A stretch of 49,386 bases of DNA, taken from assembly GCA_018384375.1 (NCBI GenBank), contig JAHAYJ010000083.1:36304-85689 (forward strand), in the 5' to 3' direction. Below the pieces are notes generated by a model. That model saw only the letters and a list, made by a program, of their open reading frames with translations, did no database searches and was not told the origin of the DNA. Shown piece by piece: positions 9,124 through 18,319 of this stretch; positions within the stretch are counted from its first letter, which is position 1, and each line of letters opens with the position of its first letter. This stretch comes from Lachnospiraceae bacterium. GTDB lineage: Bacteria > Bacillota > Clostridia > Lachnospirales > Lachnospiraceae. The position numbers were made by a program, and so were the translations under genes.

Positions 9124-10728
9124 ATGGCAGTAAAATATGTATTTGTAACGGGCGGTGTTGTTTCCGGTCTGGGAAAAGGAATCACAGCCGCTTCATTAGG
9201 TCGCCTGCTAAAGGCGCGTGGCTACAAGGTAACCATGCAGAAATTTGATCCATATATCAACATTGATCCGGGCACCATGAACCCGATTCAGCATGGAGAA
9301 GTTTTTGTTACGGAGGATGGAACGGAAACCGACCTTGACTTAGGCCACTATGAAAGATTTATTGATGAAAATCTGGACAAAAATTCCAATGTGACCACCG
9401 GAAAAATTTACTGGTCTGTGCTTCAAAAGGAACGCAGAGGTGACTATGGCGGTGGAACCGTACAGGTCATTCCCCATATCACCAATGAAATCAAAAGCCG
9501 GTTTTATCGGAATTTTACAGATGAGGATACGCGGATTGCCATTATTGAAGTGGGCGGAACAGTTGGTGATATTGAAAGCCAGCCTTTCCTGGAATCTATC
9601 CGTCAATTCCAACATGAGGTAGGTCATGAAAATGCTATTCTTATCCATGTAACATTGATCCCGTATCTGAAAGCCTCTCAGGAAATGAAAACCAAGCCTA
9701 CACAGGCAAGTGTCAAGGAGCTGCAGGGGATGGGCATTCAGCCCGATATCATCGTGTGCAGAAGCGAACACCCCTTAGATCAGGGAATCAAGGATAAAAT
9801 TGCTCTGTTTTGTAATGTTCCGGGCAGTCATGTGCTTCAGAATCTAGATGTGGAATATCTTTATGAAGCACCGCTTGCTATGGAAAATGAACATCTGGCT
9901 CAGGTTGCCTGTGAATGCCTGAAGCTTGACTGCCCGGAACCGGATCTTACAGACTGGAAAGCCATGGTAGAATCCCTGCGCACTCCTGCGGGCGAGGTTT
10001 CGGTTGCTATCGTAGGTAAATATGTACAGCTTCATGATGCCTATATCAGCGTGGTTGAGGCGCTAAAACATGGTGGCATATTTAACCATGTTTCTGTCAA
10101 TATCAAATGGATCGATTCTGAGGCTGTTACTGCCGAAAACGTAAATGAATTATTGGGAGATGTAAGTGGGATTCTTGTTCCCGGAGGCTTTGGTCCCCGC
10201 GGTATTGAAGGTAAAATCTGCGCTATTCAATATGCCAGAGAAAATAACATCCCTTATCTTGGTCTGTGCCTTGGTATGCAGCTCGCCATCGTGGAATTTG
10301 CCCGTCATGTAATCGGTTACCACGATGCACACAGTATTGAGCTTGACCCTGCCACCACACATCCTGTGATCGCTTTATTGCCGGATCAAAATGGCGTGGA
10401 GGATATTGGCGGAACCTTACGTTTAGGCTCCTATCCCTGTGTGCTTGACAAGAATTCCAAAGCCTATGCCCTATACAATGAGGAGACTATCCACGAGCGT
10501 CATCGTCATCGCTATGAAGTAAACAACGATTATCGGTCTGTTCTTACGGAGTATGGCATGATGCTTTCCGGTATTTCCCCTGATGGACGTATCGTAGAAA
10601 TGTGCGAGCTTCCGGAACATCCCTTCTTTGTTGCAACGCAGGCACATCCCGAACTGAAATCAAGACCGAACAGACCTCATCCTCTGTTTAAAGGCTTCAT
10701 AAAAGCAGCAGTTGAATATCAAAAATAG
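9124..10728 (+). CDS. pyrG: CTP synthase (glutamine hydrolysing)
   Basis: PyrG converts UTP to CTP with ATP and glutamine, the last step of pyrimidine ribonucleotide synthesis. At 534 residues it is full length. The N-terminal synthetase domain carries [18 protein letters not shown] (P-loop, from residue 9) and the conserved [15 protein letters not shown]. The C-terminal class I glutaminase has the oxyanion loop LVPGGFG, the nucleophile Cys382 in LGLCLGMQ, and the His/Glu pair in [13 protein letters not shown] start with AAGGTAGGG upstream. It is monocistronic: its own strong promoter, a leader terminator and a 3' terminator all flank it. Regulation by nucleotide-sensitive attenuation is likely from the leader structure. 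Confidence 0.98.
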   Translation: MAVKYVFVTGGVVSGLGKGITAASLGRLLKARGYKVTMQKFDPYINIDPGTMNPIQHGEVFVTEDGTETDLDLGHYERFIDENLDKNSNVTTGKIYWSVLQKERRGDYGGGTVQVIPHITNEIKSRFYRNFTDEDTRIAIIEVGGTVGDIESQPFLESIRQFQHEVGHENAILIHVTLIPYLKASQEMKTKPTQASVKELQGMGIQPDIIVCRSEHPLDQGIKDKIALFCNVPGSHVLQNLDVEYLYEAPLAMENEHLAQVACECLKLDCPEPDLTDWKAMVESLRTPAGEVSVAIVGKYVQLHDAYISVVEALKHGGIFNHVSVNIKWIDSEAVTAENVNELLGDVSGILVPGGFGPRGIEGKICAIQYARENNIPYLGLCLGMQLAIVEFARHVIGYHDAHSIELDPATTHPVIALLPDQNGVEDIGGTLRLGSYPCVLDKNSKAYALYNEETIHERHRHRYEVNNDYRSVLTEYGMMLSGISPDGRIVEMCELPEHPFFVATQAHPELKSRPNRPHPLFKGFIKAAVEYQK

Positions 10729-10738
10729 CATAAAATAT

Positions 10739-10773
10739 ACGGCACCGTACTCTTCGGTACAGTGCCGTTTTTT
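10739..10773 (+). terminator. pyrG 3' terminator
   Basis: ACGGCAC-c-GTAC, loop TCTTCG, GTAC-a-GTGCCGT, followed by TTTTTT to 10773. The stem has one internal mismatch. Read on the minus strand it is followed only by ATATTTTA, so it is at best a weak terminator for the convergent fcl gene. Confidence 0.85.
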
Positions 10774-10788
10774 ACAAGCCTTACTGTA

Positions 10789-11736
10789 TTACATTCTGGC
10801 ATCCTCTACATTATCCTGAAACCACTGATAAGCCAGCTTTATACCCTCTTCAAGTTCTACCTTATGCATCCAGCCAAGCGCATGAAGCTTGTCCACATTT
10901 GTCAGCTTACGGGGAGTGCCGTCCGGCATATCCTTGTTCCACACAATCTCACCTTCAAACCCAACCACACGCTGAACCGTCTCTGCCAGTTCCTTAATCG
11001 TTACCTCTTTTCCGGTACCGATGTTGACATGCTGTTCTCCATCATAATTCTCAAGTAAGAATACGCAGGCATCTGCCATATCATCCACATAAAGGAACTC
11101 ACGCAGGGGAGTTCCGGTTCCCCAAAGCTCTACGGAAGGAGCATGGTTTACCTTTGCCTCATGAAATTTACGGATCATTGCCGGCATTACGTGGGAGCCC
11201 TGAAGATCATAATTGTCATGAGGTCCGTACAGATTGGTCGGCATACAGCTGATAAAGTTATCACCATACTGTCTTTTATAAAACTTACACATTTCAAGTC
11301 CTGCTATCTTTGCAATCGCATATGCCTCATTTGTCGTCTCCAGCGGACCGGTGAGCAGGGCATCTTCCGGAATGGGCTGGGGCGCCATTTTCGGATAAAT
11401 ACAGGTGCTTCCCAGGAAGAGAAGCTTTTTTACGTGATATTGATGGCAACACTCAATCACATTGCACTGAATCTGCATATTTTCATAGGCAAAATCCGCA
11501 GGGGCCGTATTGTTGGCATTGATACCACCAACCTTTGCTGCTGCAAGCACCACAATATCCGGTTTTTCCGTCTCAAAAAATTCTCTTACCATCGCCTGAT
11601 CCTTCAGGTCAAGCTCCTTGTGGGTTCTTCCGATAATGTTGTTATAGCCCTTTGCCTGAAGATTTCTGACGATCGCACTTCCTACCAGACCTCTGTGGCC
11701 TGCCACATAAATTTTGTCTGTCTTTTCCATTTCCAT
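10789..11736 (-). CDS. fcl: GDP-L-fucose synthase
   Basis: Short-chain dehydrogenase fold enzyme that epimerises and reduces GDP-4-keto-6-deoxy-mannose to GDP-L-fucose using NADPH. The cofactor loop is GHRGLVGS (residues 13-20); Ser110 in LGSTCIYP and the Y139-xxx-K143 pair in EAYAIAK form the catalytic set. At 315 residues it is normal. Two in-frame ATGs (11736 and 11730) share one AAGGAAGGAA site, so the start is uncertain by two residues. It takes the product of gmd, which lies upstream in the same run with a membrane-protein gene between. The gmd/fcl pairing fixes the substrate as GDP-mannose-derived and implies fucosylation of a surface glycan or glycoprotein made elsewhere. Confidence 0.95.
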   Translation of the reverse strand: MEMEKTDKIYVAGHRGLVGSAIVRNLQAKGYNNIIGRTHKELDLKDQAMVREFFETEKPDIVVLAAAKVGGINANNTAPADFAYENMQIQCNVIECCHQYHVKKLLFLGSTCIYPKMAPQPIPEDALLTGPLETTNEAYAIAKIAGLEMCKFYKRQYGDNFISCMPTNLYGPHDNYDLQGSHVMPAMIRKFHEAKVNHAPSVELWGTGTPLREFLYVDDMADACVFLLENYDGEQHVNIGTGKEVTIKELAETVQRVVGFEGEIVWNKDMPDGTPRKLTNVDKLHALGWMHKVELEEGIKLAYQWFQDNVEDARM

Positions 11737-11762
11737 TTCCTTCCTTCAATTTAATAATAATC

Positions 11763-13430
11763 TTATTTAGAATGAATTACATCCTTAAAGCCTTCCTCAA
11801 TGATATCTCCCCGAAAGATATCCTCTGCCTTTACGGGAGAAGCCGGAAAAGCCTCATAGCCTGTCCTGTCTCCACTTTCCGAATAGTAAAAGATATATCC
11901 GTTAAGCTCATAGGCTTTGGTTTCAAAGTTTTCATAGTCCTTCTGGCAGATAAGGAAATCAGCAGAAGCGGTTTTGTATAATTCCATACCAAACATCGCA
12001 AATTTATATATTCCCAATAAGGAGAGTAACACAACAAAAAGTCTAAAGTGATCTGTATGTGGGCTCAGTTTCAGATACAGATATCCCCAGGTTATGGCTG
12101 CAGCAAGCCATAAAAACACACATCCATACCGGATCAGCGGGGCACTGAGCAGCCAGAACAAAAAGCATGCCACAAGTGTCATTGCTATATGCAGATAGTC
12201 CACCATATCCTTCCTCTTCTTTATCACTGCATAAATAAAGAAAGCAAGCAAAAGCAATACGCCGCTTACTGCCAGCGCCAGAAACACCTTATCTGTACCG
12301 TGAAGGCCTGTGATCCACTCCGGAAGCCACACGGTAAGAGGATCATCATATCTTGCCACATCGGTAAAGCCTCTTCCCCACACCTGTATTTCTTTCGCGT
12401 CATAATCTGCCATTCCCTTCGGAATCTTAAAATCCACATCAAAAAGATCGATTGCTGTAAAAGGATAAACCAGCCAGCCTGAAAGAATTACATTCCGTAT
12501 CAGAAAAGGAGCGATCGTAAAAAGTCCCAGTAAAAGAAATTTGACAATTTCTCTCCCACGCTTTTCTTTTATCATCTGCACTGCCGGCTTCAACACCAGA
12601 AGCAAAATCAATGCACCAGAAAGCTTCACACTGACCACCAGCACACACATGAGACACAGAAGCGCATAAGACAAGTAAGATCTCTCTTCTCTTTCCAGAA
12701 GCTCTAACCATCGGATCACAATGAAAAATACCAAAAGCACCATAAAATAATCTGATGCAGGAGATATCATTTCGTCAAATATATTGAGCAAATAGTAAGC
12801 AGCCATTATCCTTGCAAAATCAGAGAGCATTGGTTTCTTAACCCTGTCTCTCCTAACCGCCTCCCCACAGACAAGAAAAAGCAGAAAAGCAAGAAAACCT
12901 GCGCAGCAGTGAAAGGACTGCCCTCCCAGAAATGCCATACTGTATAGCGCTGACAGGCAGAATGATGCACTGTTATAGGCGAGCCTGCTATGTAGATTCC
13001 CGAGCCCCGGTATCACTCCATATTCTTCAATCCAGCGGATACTCTGCGCATGATACAAACTGGTATCGTAATGAATAATCCCTCTGGAGGCCCCATAGGC
13101 AAACAAAAGGAAGATTCCGATTGTAAACACTGTTCTTGCCGGGTTCATAGTAAGACGAAATGTATGTAATTTTTCAAGGAATTCCGTTCGATATCGAATG
13201 ATACACAGGAAACAAACAAGGAGCAGTATCAGATTGGCTGCCAGTCCCACCTTCCAAACGATGCTGAAAAACTGGGCATAAACCGTTACTGCTCCAATAC
13301 CGGCATACAAATAATTGATTTCTTTTTTAATCACAAACTTGGCCTTACCTGAAATGGCTTTGATGCATGCAAAGCCGGTGACATAACAGGTAAACAGCAT
13401 ATATAACCAGATTATCATTACAGAAATCAT
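11763..13430 (-). CDS. Large multi-pass membrane protein of the GDP-fucose cluster
   Basis: A 555-residue, very hydrophobic protein with roughly a dozen predicted membrane segments spread from the N-terminus (MISVMIIWLYMLFTCYVTG) to about residue 470, then a polar C-terminal domain of about 70 residues. An extracytoplasmic loop with YGASRGIIHYDTSLYHAQSIRW follows an early helix, which resembles the large membrane proteins and putative glycosyltransferases of polysaccharide clusters (perhaps the LIC_10190-type family); I am not certain of the family. GAGG sits 8 bases before its ATG. Lying between gmd and fcl on the same strand with short gaps (21 and 26 bases), it is likely co-expressed. A role in fucosyl transfer or glycan export is inference only. 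Confidence 0.7.
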   Translation of the reverse strand: MISVMIIWLYMLFTCYVTGFACIKAISGKAKFVIKKEINYLYAGIGAVTVYAQFFSIVWKVGLAANLILLLVCFLCIIRYRTEFLEKLHTFRLTMNPARTVFTIGIFLLFAYGASRGIIHYDTSLYHAQSIRWIEEYGVIPGLGNLHSRLAYNSASFCLSALYSMAFLGGQSFHCCAGFLAFLLFLVCGEAVRRDRVKKPMLSDFARIMAAYYLLNIFDEMISPASDYFMVLLVFFIVIRWLELLEREERSYLSYALLCLMCVLVVSVKLSGALILLLVLKPAVQMIKEKRGREIVKFLLLGLFTIAPFLIRNVILSGWLVYPFTAIDLFDVDFKIPKGMADYDAKEIQVWGRGFTDVARYDDPLTVWLPEWITGLHGTDKVFLALAVSGVLLLLAFFIYAVIKKRKDMVDYLHIAMTLVACFLFWLLSAPLIRYGCVFLWLAAAITWGYLYLKLSPHTDHFRLFVVLLSLLGIYKFAMFGMELYKTASADFLICQKDYENFETKAYELNGYIFYYSESGDRTGYEAFPASPVKAEDIFRGDIIEEGFKDVIHSK

Positions 13431-13451
13431 TCATTTTGCCTCTTATTTTTC

Positions 13452-14522
13452 CTATTTATTTCTTGCTGCCTTGTATTCCTCGCAGCTCATTCCGGCAATT
13501 TCCTTCATATCTGCATCCATCATCATGGCAACCAGTCCCTTAAAGTCTACATTTCTCTTCCAGCCAAGCTCTTTCTCAGCTTTGGCGGAATTACCCCAGA
13601 GAAATTCTACCTCTGCCGGACGGTAAAACTCAGGATTTACATCCACTAACAGCTTTCCGGTCTGTGCATCATAGCCCTTTTCATTCACACCGGAGCCTTC
13701 CCATCTGACGGTAATTCCCAGCTCCTCAAACGCTGCCTCTACAAATTCTCTTACGGTATGGGTTTCATTGGTTGCCAGCACATAATCACCCGGTTTGTCC
13801 TGCTGAAGCATCATCCACATACCCTTTACATAATCACCGGCAAAGCCCCAGTCCCTCTTGGCATTCATATTTCCGAGAGATAGCTTTTCCTGTTTTCCTG
13901 CCAGAATATTTGCAATGGCAAGGGTGATCTTTCTGGTAACAAAATTCTCGCCTCGTCTGGGAGATTCATGGTTAAACAAAATACCGTTACATGCAAACAT
14001 ATTATAGGATTCTCTGTAGTTTACCGTGATCCAGTAGGAATAAAGCTTCGCCACGCCATAAGGGCTCTTCGGATAAAAAGGGGTTGCCTCACTCTGGGGA
14101 GCCGTCTCAGGAAGCCCACCAAATAATTCTGATGTGGATGCCTGATAATACCTGCAGTTACCACCGTTTACTCTGATTGCCTCCAAAAGCTTTAAGGTGC
14201 TGACTCCGGTTGCTTCCGCAGTATACTCTGGGACCTCAAAGGATACACCCACGTGGGACTGTGCTGCCAAATTATAAACCTCTGTAGGTCTGATTTCCGA
14301 AATCAGTCTCATCAGATTACTGGAATCCGTCATATCTGCAAAATGTAAGAAAAATTTAACTTTATTGTAATCTGAATTCAGGATGTGGTCAATACGTGCC
14401 GTATTGGTGATGCTGTGTCTTCGAATCAGTCCGTGCACCTCATATCCCTGCTCCAGCAGAAACTCTGCCAGATAAGAGCCATCCTGTCCTGTAATACCTG
14501 TAATTAAAGCTATCTTCTGCAT
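13452..14522 (-). CDS. gmd: GDP-mannose 4,6-dehydratase
   Basis: Converts GDP-D-mannose to GDP-4-keto-6-deoxy-D-mannose, the first step towards GDP-L-fucose. The 356-residue extended SDR enzyme has the cofactor loop [12 protein letters not shown] (9-20), the catalytic T130-S131-E132 in [10 protein letters not shown], and Y155-xxx-K159 in SPYGVAK. The [18 protein letters not shown] stretch is a strong Gmd signature. ATG with AAAGGAG upstream, behind a good sigma-A promoter. It is the first gene of a three-gene unit (gmd, membrane protein, fcl) that diverges from an AraC-type regulator, which is the natural candidate to control it. Confidence 0.97.
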   Translation of the reverse strand: MQKIALITGITGQDGSYLAEFLLEQGYEVHGLIRRHSITNTARIDHILNSDYNKVKFFLHFADMTDSSNLMRLISEIRPTEVYNLAAQSHVGVSFEVPEYTAEATGVSTLKLLEAIRVNGGNCRYYQASTSELFGGLPETAPQSEATPFYPKSPYGVAKLYSYWITVNYRESYNMFACNGILFNHESPRRGENFVTRKITLAIANILAGKQEKLSLGNMNAKRDWGFAGDYVKGMWMMLQQDKPGDYVLATNETHTVREFVEAAFEELGITVRWEGSGVNEKGYDAQTGKLLVDVNPEFYRPAEVEFLWGNSAKAEKELGWKRNVDFKGLVAMMMDADMKEIAGMSCEEYKAARNK

Positions 14523-14567
14523 AAATATCTCCTTTAAAATTTGTCTTATTTTGCTATATCATTAGGG

Positions 14568-14596
14568 AGTATACTATTGTATAATACTTGTGGCAA
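14568..14596 (-). promoter_or_regulatory. Sigma-A promoter for gmd
   Basis: On the minus strand TTGCCA (14591-14596), 17-base spacer, TATACT (14568-14573). It lies in the 131-base divergent gap shared with the AraC-type gene, a natural place for that regulator to bind, though no clear repeat pair was identified. Confidence 0.7.
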
Positions 14597-14653
14597 CTAA
14601 ATATATTGCGTAAAAATAGTAAAATATTGCTAATTCAATAAAGGAGTCTTCCT

Positions 14654-15490
14654 ATGGCAAAATCATCCTCCAATCGAATCCTTTCCACTCCCTCTTCCTA
14701 TGCCAGAGAGCATTACCTTTATGTGCAGGAAATTGGGACTTTACAGAGTCTGGAACCACATATCAGCAAACGTCAGAATCTAAATTCTTTTCTTTTCCTG
14801 GTTGTCCTCGACGGGGAAGGCACCTTGAACTATTCCGGTACCAGACATCGGATATCCGCTGGTGACTGCGCCTTAATCAACTGTGCCAGACCCTACTCCC
14901 ATGAAAGCAGTGCTACACATCCCTGGAGCCTTAAGTGGGTGCATTTCAATGGTTTAGAAGCCTCCTATTATTATGATTATTTTATTTCAAGAGAAAATTC
15001 CTATCTGTTTCGCCCCAGAAGCATCCTTCCCTTTACAGATGTCCTTGATCAGCTTTATTTATGTCAGCAAAACAAGAATCCTCTGGTGGAACTGACCTCC
15101 AATAAATATCTCACTGATATTATTACCCTATGCTTTACGGAAAATGAATCTCTTAAATTAGGAGAATATACCATTCCTGATAAACTGAAACAAATTCATG
15201 AGTATATCAGTGAAAATTATTTCCGCAAAATTTCTCTGGAAGACCTTGCTGACCGTTTCTTCATCAGCAAATTTCATCTATCCAGAGAATACAAAAAGAT
15301 ATACGGAATAACGTTGGGCAATGCCCTGACAAACCTGCGGCTATCCCACGCAAAATCCATGCTACGTTTCAGCGATGACTCGGTTGATACCATTGCATTA
15401 AGCTGCGGTTTTCAGGATACCGGCTATTTTATCAAGGTATTTAAAAAGGCGGAAAACATGACGCCTCTCCAGTACCGAAAAAAATGGTAG
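14654..15490 (+). CDS. AraC-family transcriptional regulator
   Basis: A 278-residue regulator with an N-terminal cupin-like ligand-binding domain (about 35-150, containing LDGEGTLNYSGTRHRISAGDCALINC) and a C-terminal double helix-turn-helix (about 185-278). The second HTH region SVDTIALSCGFQDTGYFIKVFKKAENMTPLQYRKKW is the AraC signature. Such proteins usually bind a sugar or related small molecule. AAAGGAG precedes the ATG. It is transcribed divergently from gmd with a 131-base gap, so control of the GDP-fucose genes, of itself, or of a remote sugar-use locus are all possible; the first is favoured by position. Its stop codon lies inside a bidirectional terminator. Confidence 0.9.
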   Translation: MAKSSSNRILSTPSSYAREHYLYVQEIGTLQSLEPHISKRQNLNSFLFLVVLDGEGTLNYSGTRHRISAGDCALINCARPYSHESSATHPWSLKWVHFNGLEASYYYDYFISRENSYLFRPRSILPFTDVLDQLYLCQQNKNPLVELTSNKYLTDIITLCFTENESLKLGEYTIPDKLKQIHEYISENYFRKISLEDLADRFFISKFHLSREYKKIYGITLGNALTNLRLSHAKSMLRFSDDSVDTIALSCGFQDTGYFIKVFKKAENMTPLQYRKKW

Positions 15491-15517
15491 GGCAAACACC
15501 ATCTGCCCTGCCATTTT
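15478..15517. terminator. Bidirectional terminator between araC-type gene and PAP2-like gene
   Basis: ATGGTAGGGCA (15484-15494) pairs with TGCCCTGCCAT (15504-15514), including one U-G pair. On the minus strand seven T follow (15478-15484), a strong terminator for the PAP2-like gene; on plus only TTTT follows. The stem covers the stop codon of the AraC-type gene. Confidence 0.8.
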
Positions 15518-15536
15518 CTATCATCCATCCCTGTTG

Positions 15537-15995
15537 TCACAAAACCATTCCCACAACTACTGCAATAACGATTCCAAGAATTGCACCCATAAGCACCTGA
15601 AGCGGTGTGTGACCTACAAATTCCTTTAATCTGTCTTCCACGCTGATCTGTTTCCCCATATTGGTAAATATCTCCAGCATTTCATTCAGAACCTGCCCCT
15701 GCTTACCGGTTTCTCTTCTCACTCCCATTGCATCATACATTACAATGATTGCAAACATGGCAGAAATTGCAAATTCAAAGCTTCCGCCTCCATATCTCAT
15801 TCCCGCTGCCGTTGCCAGTGCACAGACCGTTGCCGAGTGAGAGCTTGGCATACCACCGCTCCCCACCATTCTTTCCGCCACAAACTGTTTCGTCAAAATA
15901 AGATGAATCAATGTTTTGAGTACCTGTGCAACCATCCACCCGAGGGCTGCTGCTACAAAAATATGATTGTGAAGTAACGCAACTATAAAATCCAT
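15537..15995 (-). CDS. Divergent PAP2 family membrane protein (YuiD/DUF212-like)
   Basis: A 152-residue integral membrane protein of the divergent PAP2 group. Family markers are KTLIHLILTKQF, then GSGGMPSSHSATVCALATAAG, where the SSHSA core matches the phosphatase-type SxxSH-like motif, and MYDAMGVRRETGKQGQVLNEM further on. About four membrane helices are expected. The true phosphatase activity and substrate of this group are unknown; a polyprenyl or lipid phosphate is a reasonable guess. Start chosen at 15995 (MDFIVALLHNH), four bases after the rfbD stop; longer readings run back into rfbD and lack a better ribosome site. It is coupled to rfbD, which may hint at lipid-linked glycan work. Confidence 0.85.
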   Translation of the reverse strand: MDFIVALLHNHIFVAAALGWMVAQVLKTLIHLILTKQFVAERMVGSGGMPSSHSATVCALATAAGMRYGGGSFEFAISAMFAIIVMYDAMGVRRETGKQGQVLNEMLEIFTNMGKQISVEDRLKEFVGHTPLQVLMGAILGIVIAVVVGMVL

Positions 15996-15999
15996 TTTC

Positions 16000-16845
16000 T
16001 TATCCCATTTCTTTGATATAAGCTTCAATTGCATCATGCCAATCCGCAAACATGTAATTTGAAGTCAGTTTTAACATGTAATTTTCCAGAATGGAATAAG
16101 CCGGTCTGGGAGCCTTGGCGCCGAATTCTGCCGTCGTGATTCCTTCCACTTCTGTACTCTTTCCTGCAAGACGGAAAATCTCTCTGGTAAAATCTGCCCA
16201 GGAACAGCTTCCTTCGCAGGTTGCATGGAACAAACCATAATTATCCGTAAAAAGAAGATAGGCAATTGCACCTGCCAGTTCCTTAGTACTTGTAGGACTT
16301 CCGACCTGGTCATTTACCACACGGACCTTTTCATTGGTTTCCGAGAGTCTGAGCATCGTCTTTACAAAATTTTTCCCGTCTCCGTAAAGCCAGGCAGTTC
16401 TGAAAATAAAATATCTGTCAGCAAAATCCTTAACCATATTCTCGCCTGCCAGTTTCGTTGCACCATAGATTCCCTGCGGATTCGGCTGATCAAATTCAAG
16501 ATAAGGTCTACTTCCCTTTCCATCAAACACATAGTCTGTAGAAATGTGAACCATCTTTGCCCCTGTCTCAGTGGCGGCGATGCTTAAATTTCTGGGACCG
16601 ATCGCATTGATCCGATAGGCATTATCCACATCACTTTCACAGGCATCTACCGCAGTATGTGCAGCACAGTTGATAATGGCATAGGGTTTTACCTCCCGTG
16701 CAAGTTCCATCACTTTATCAATATTGGTAATATCAAGCTCTGCGACATCCGTATTAATAAATTCAAGTTCACTATTTCCCTTTAATTCCAGATTAATTGC
16801 ACGTCCCAGCTGTCCGTTACAGCCTGTCACGATTATTTTTTTCAT
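16000..16845 (-). CDS. rfbD: dTDP-4-dehydrorhamnose reductase
   Basis: Extended SDR enzyme that reduces dTDP-4-keto-L-rhamnose to dTDP-L-rhamnose, the final step of the activated-rhamnose pathway. Visible: cofactor loop TGCNGQLGRA (7-16), HISTDYVFDG (about 100-109) carrying catalytic Thr/Asp, and Y127-xxx-K131 in IYGATKLAGE. The 281-residue length is typical. AAGGAAG precedes the ATG. The partner genes rfbA, rfbB and rfbC are absent from this window, so they must lie elsewhere if the pathway is complete. It has its own good promoter and is followed four bases on by the PAP2-like gene. Confidence 0.95.
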   Translation of the reverse strand: MKKIIVTGCNGQLGRAINLELKGNSELEFINTDVAELDITNIDKVMELAREVKPYAIINCAAHTAVDACESDVDNAYRINAIGPRNLSIAATETGAKMVHISTDYVFDGKGSRPYLEFDQPNPQGIYGATKLAGENMVKDFADRYFIFRTAWLYGDGKNFVKTMLRLSETNEKVRVVNDQVGSPTSTKELAGAIAYLLFTDNYGLFHATCEGSCSWADFTREIFRLAGKSTEVEGITTAEFGAKAPRPAYSILENYMLKLTSNYMFADWHDAIEAYIKEMG

Positions 16846-16880
16846 GATCTGTCATTCTTCCTTTCACCAATCTGCTATTT

Positions 16881-16909
16881 ATTGTACCCTTTAAATTCGT
16901 TTTAGACAA
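16881..16909 (-). promoter_or_regulatory. Sigma-A promoter for rfbD
   Basis: On the minus strand TTGTCT (16904-16909), 17-base spacer, TACAAT (16881-16886), about 35 bases before the rfbD ATG. Confidence 0.65.
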
Positions 16910-16986
16910 GTAGTTTAACAGCAATACTTCTGAGCCTTCGTAATATTTTCTTAATATTTTTGTATAACTTTTTACACATTTTTCTA

Positions 16987-17015
16987 GTGACTCTGCCTAC
17001 CTTATATGTTATAAT
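16987..17015 (+). promoter_or_regulatory. Extended -10 promoter for the DUF3048 lipoprotein
   Basis: GTGACT (16987-16992), 17 bases, then TATAAT (17010-17015) preceded by TGT, so a TGnTATAAT extended -10. The leader of about 70 bases holds the 10-base direct repeat GCTTTAAGAT at 17027-17036 and 17061-17070. Confidence 0.7.
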
Positions 17016-17090
17016 AATTTGCGTGTGCTTTAAGATACATACATTGATTCAAAAATCAAAGCTTTAAGATTTTGAAAGTGAGGAAATATA

Positions 17091-18245
17091 ATGAAAAGAT
17101 TACAAGTTCTTTTTCTTGTAGCCTTATCTTCATCTCTTTTATTGTTCGGCTGCGGCAAAGAGAAAGAGCCTGAAGCTCAACCTGTGGTCGAGCCTATCGT
17201 TGAAGCTCTGCCCGAAGCAGCAGAAGAGAACACAGAAGAGACTGAAGAAGCTGCAGATCTTGACGTTCCCCCCGCAGAAGGTATGGTGCGAAGCCGCCTT
17301 ACCAATGAATGGGTTGATGAAGAGGTTGCAAAGACACGTCCTATTGCAGTTATGGTTCCCAACTCCAAAACTGCAAGTCAATACGGTCTTTCCGACGCAT
17401 CCGTTCTTTATGAATGTAATGTTGAAGGCAGCATGACACGTCTGATGGGTGTCTGGGAAGACTGGAGCAATTTTGAAAAGCTCGGTAACATCAGAAGCTG
17501 CCGTGACTACTATTTATACTGGGCATTTGAATGGGATGCCATTTACATTCACTACGGTGGTCCTTTCTATATTGATGATCTGATCGGAAGGGAAGACACG
17601 CAAAATATTAACTGTATTGAATTTGGTGATGCTACCTATAGAGATACTGCAAAGAATTCCACCGATAATGCATTCACTTCCGCGGATAGAATTAAAAAGG
17701 CAGCCGAACATTATGATTATCCTCTCGAGTATAGAGAGGGATATGCGGATGAGCAGCACTATATGTTTGCTTCCGACAGTGATCCTAATACTCTGGAACA
17801 GTATCCGGATGCAATTACCGCAACCAAGATCGATATGTCTCCCGCTTATCCTGTTACCAACTGCTACTTCGAATACAATGAAGAGACAGGATTGTATGAC
17901 AGGTTCCAGCACTTATCCGGAGACAGCGACGGTCCGCACGTCGATCTGGCAAGTAATCAGCAGCTTGCCTTCAAGAATATTCTGATCCAAAATACCTACT
18001 TTGAGGTAAGAGACCAAAAAGGTTACCTTGCTTTCCAGTGCCATGATACAACACGCGATGGCTGGTTCTTTACCAACGGAAAAGGCATCCATGTAACCTG
18101 GGAGAAGACATCCGATTACGGAGCAACCAGATACTACGATGATAACGGAAATGAAATCAAATTAAACACCGGTAAAACCATGGTATGTATCGTTGAGGAT
18201 GGCGACACCTTCATGGTAGATGGCAAAACAATAGATGCCGATTAA
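17091..18245 (+). CDS. DUF3048 domain lipoprotein (YerB-like)
   Basis: A 384-residue secreted lipoprotein. The signal peptide MKRLQVLFLVALSSSLLLFGC ends in lipobox LLFGC with Cys21 as the expected lipidated residue, followed by a Glu-rich linker (24-60). The rest matches DUF3048: RPIAVMVPNSKTASQYGLSDASVLYE, then IRSCRDYYLYWAFEWDAIYIHYGG, and a C-terminal part with DGWFFTNGKGIHVTWEK. B. subtilis YerB is the best-known relative; its biochemical role is not established, and surface glycan or wall binding has been suggested by context only. GAGG is correctly placed before the ATG. It is monocistronic with its own promoter and terminator. Confidence 0.9.
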   Translation: MKRLQVLFLVALSSSLLLFGCGKEKEPEAQPVVEPIVEALPEAAEENTEETEEAADLDVPPAEGMVRSRLTNEWVDEEVAKTRPIAVMVPNSKTASQYGLSDASVLYECNVEGSMTRLMGVWEDWSNFEKLGNIRSCRDYYLYWAFEWDAIYIHYGGPFYIDDLIGREDTQNINCIEFGDATYRDTAKNSTDNAFTSADRIKKAAEHYDYPLEYREGYADEQHYMFASDSDPNTLEQYPDAITATKIDMSPAYPVTNCYFEYNEETGLYDRFQHLSGDSDGPHVDLASNQQLAFKNILIQNTYFEVRDQKGYLAFQCHDTTRDGWFFTNGKGIHVTWEKTSDYGATRYYDDNGNEIKLNTGKTMVCIVEDGDTFMVDGKTIDAD

Positions 18246-18261
18246 ATTAAAAGCATAATTT

Positions 18262-18298
18262 AAAGGAAAGAAACCTTAAATGGTCTCTTTCCTTTTTT
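18262..18298 (+). terminator. Terminator after the DUF3048 gene
   Basis: AAAGGAAAGA, a few inner pairs (ACC with GGT), then TCTTTCCTTT and a T-run to 18298. The convergent ABC gene ends at 18320; the minus-strand reading has no U-tract. Confidence 0.8.
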
Positions 18299-18319
18299 AC
18301 ATTTGAAATACAAAATTTT

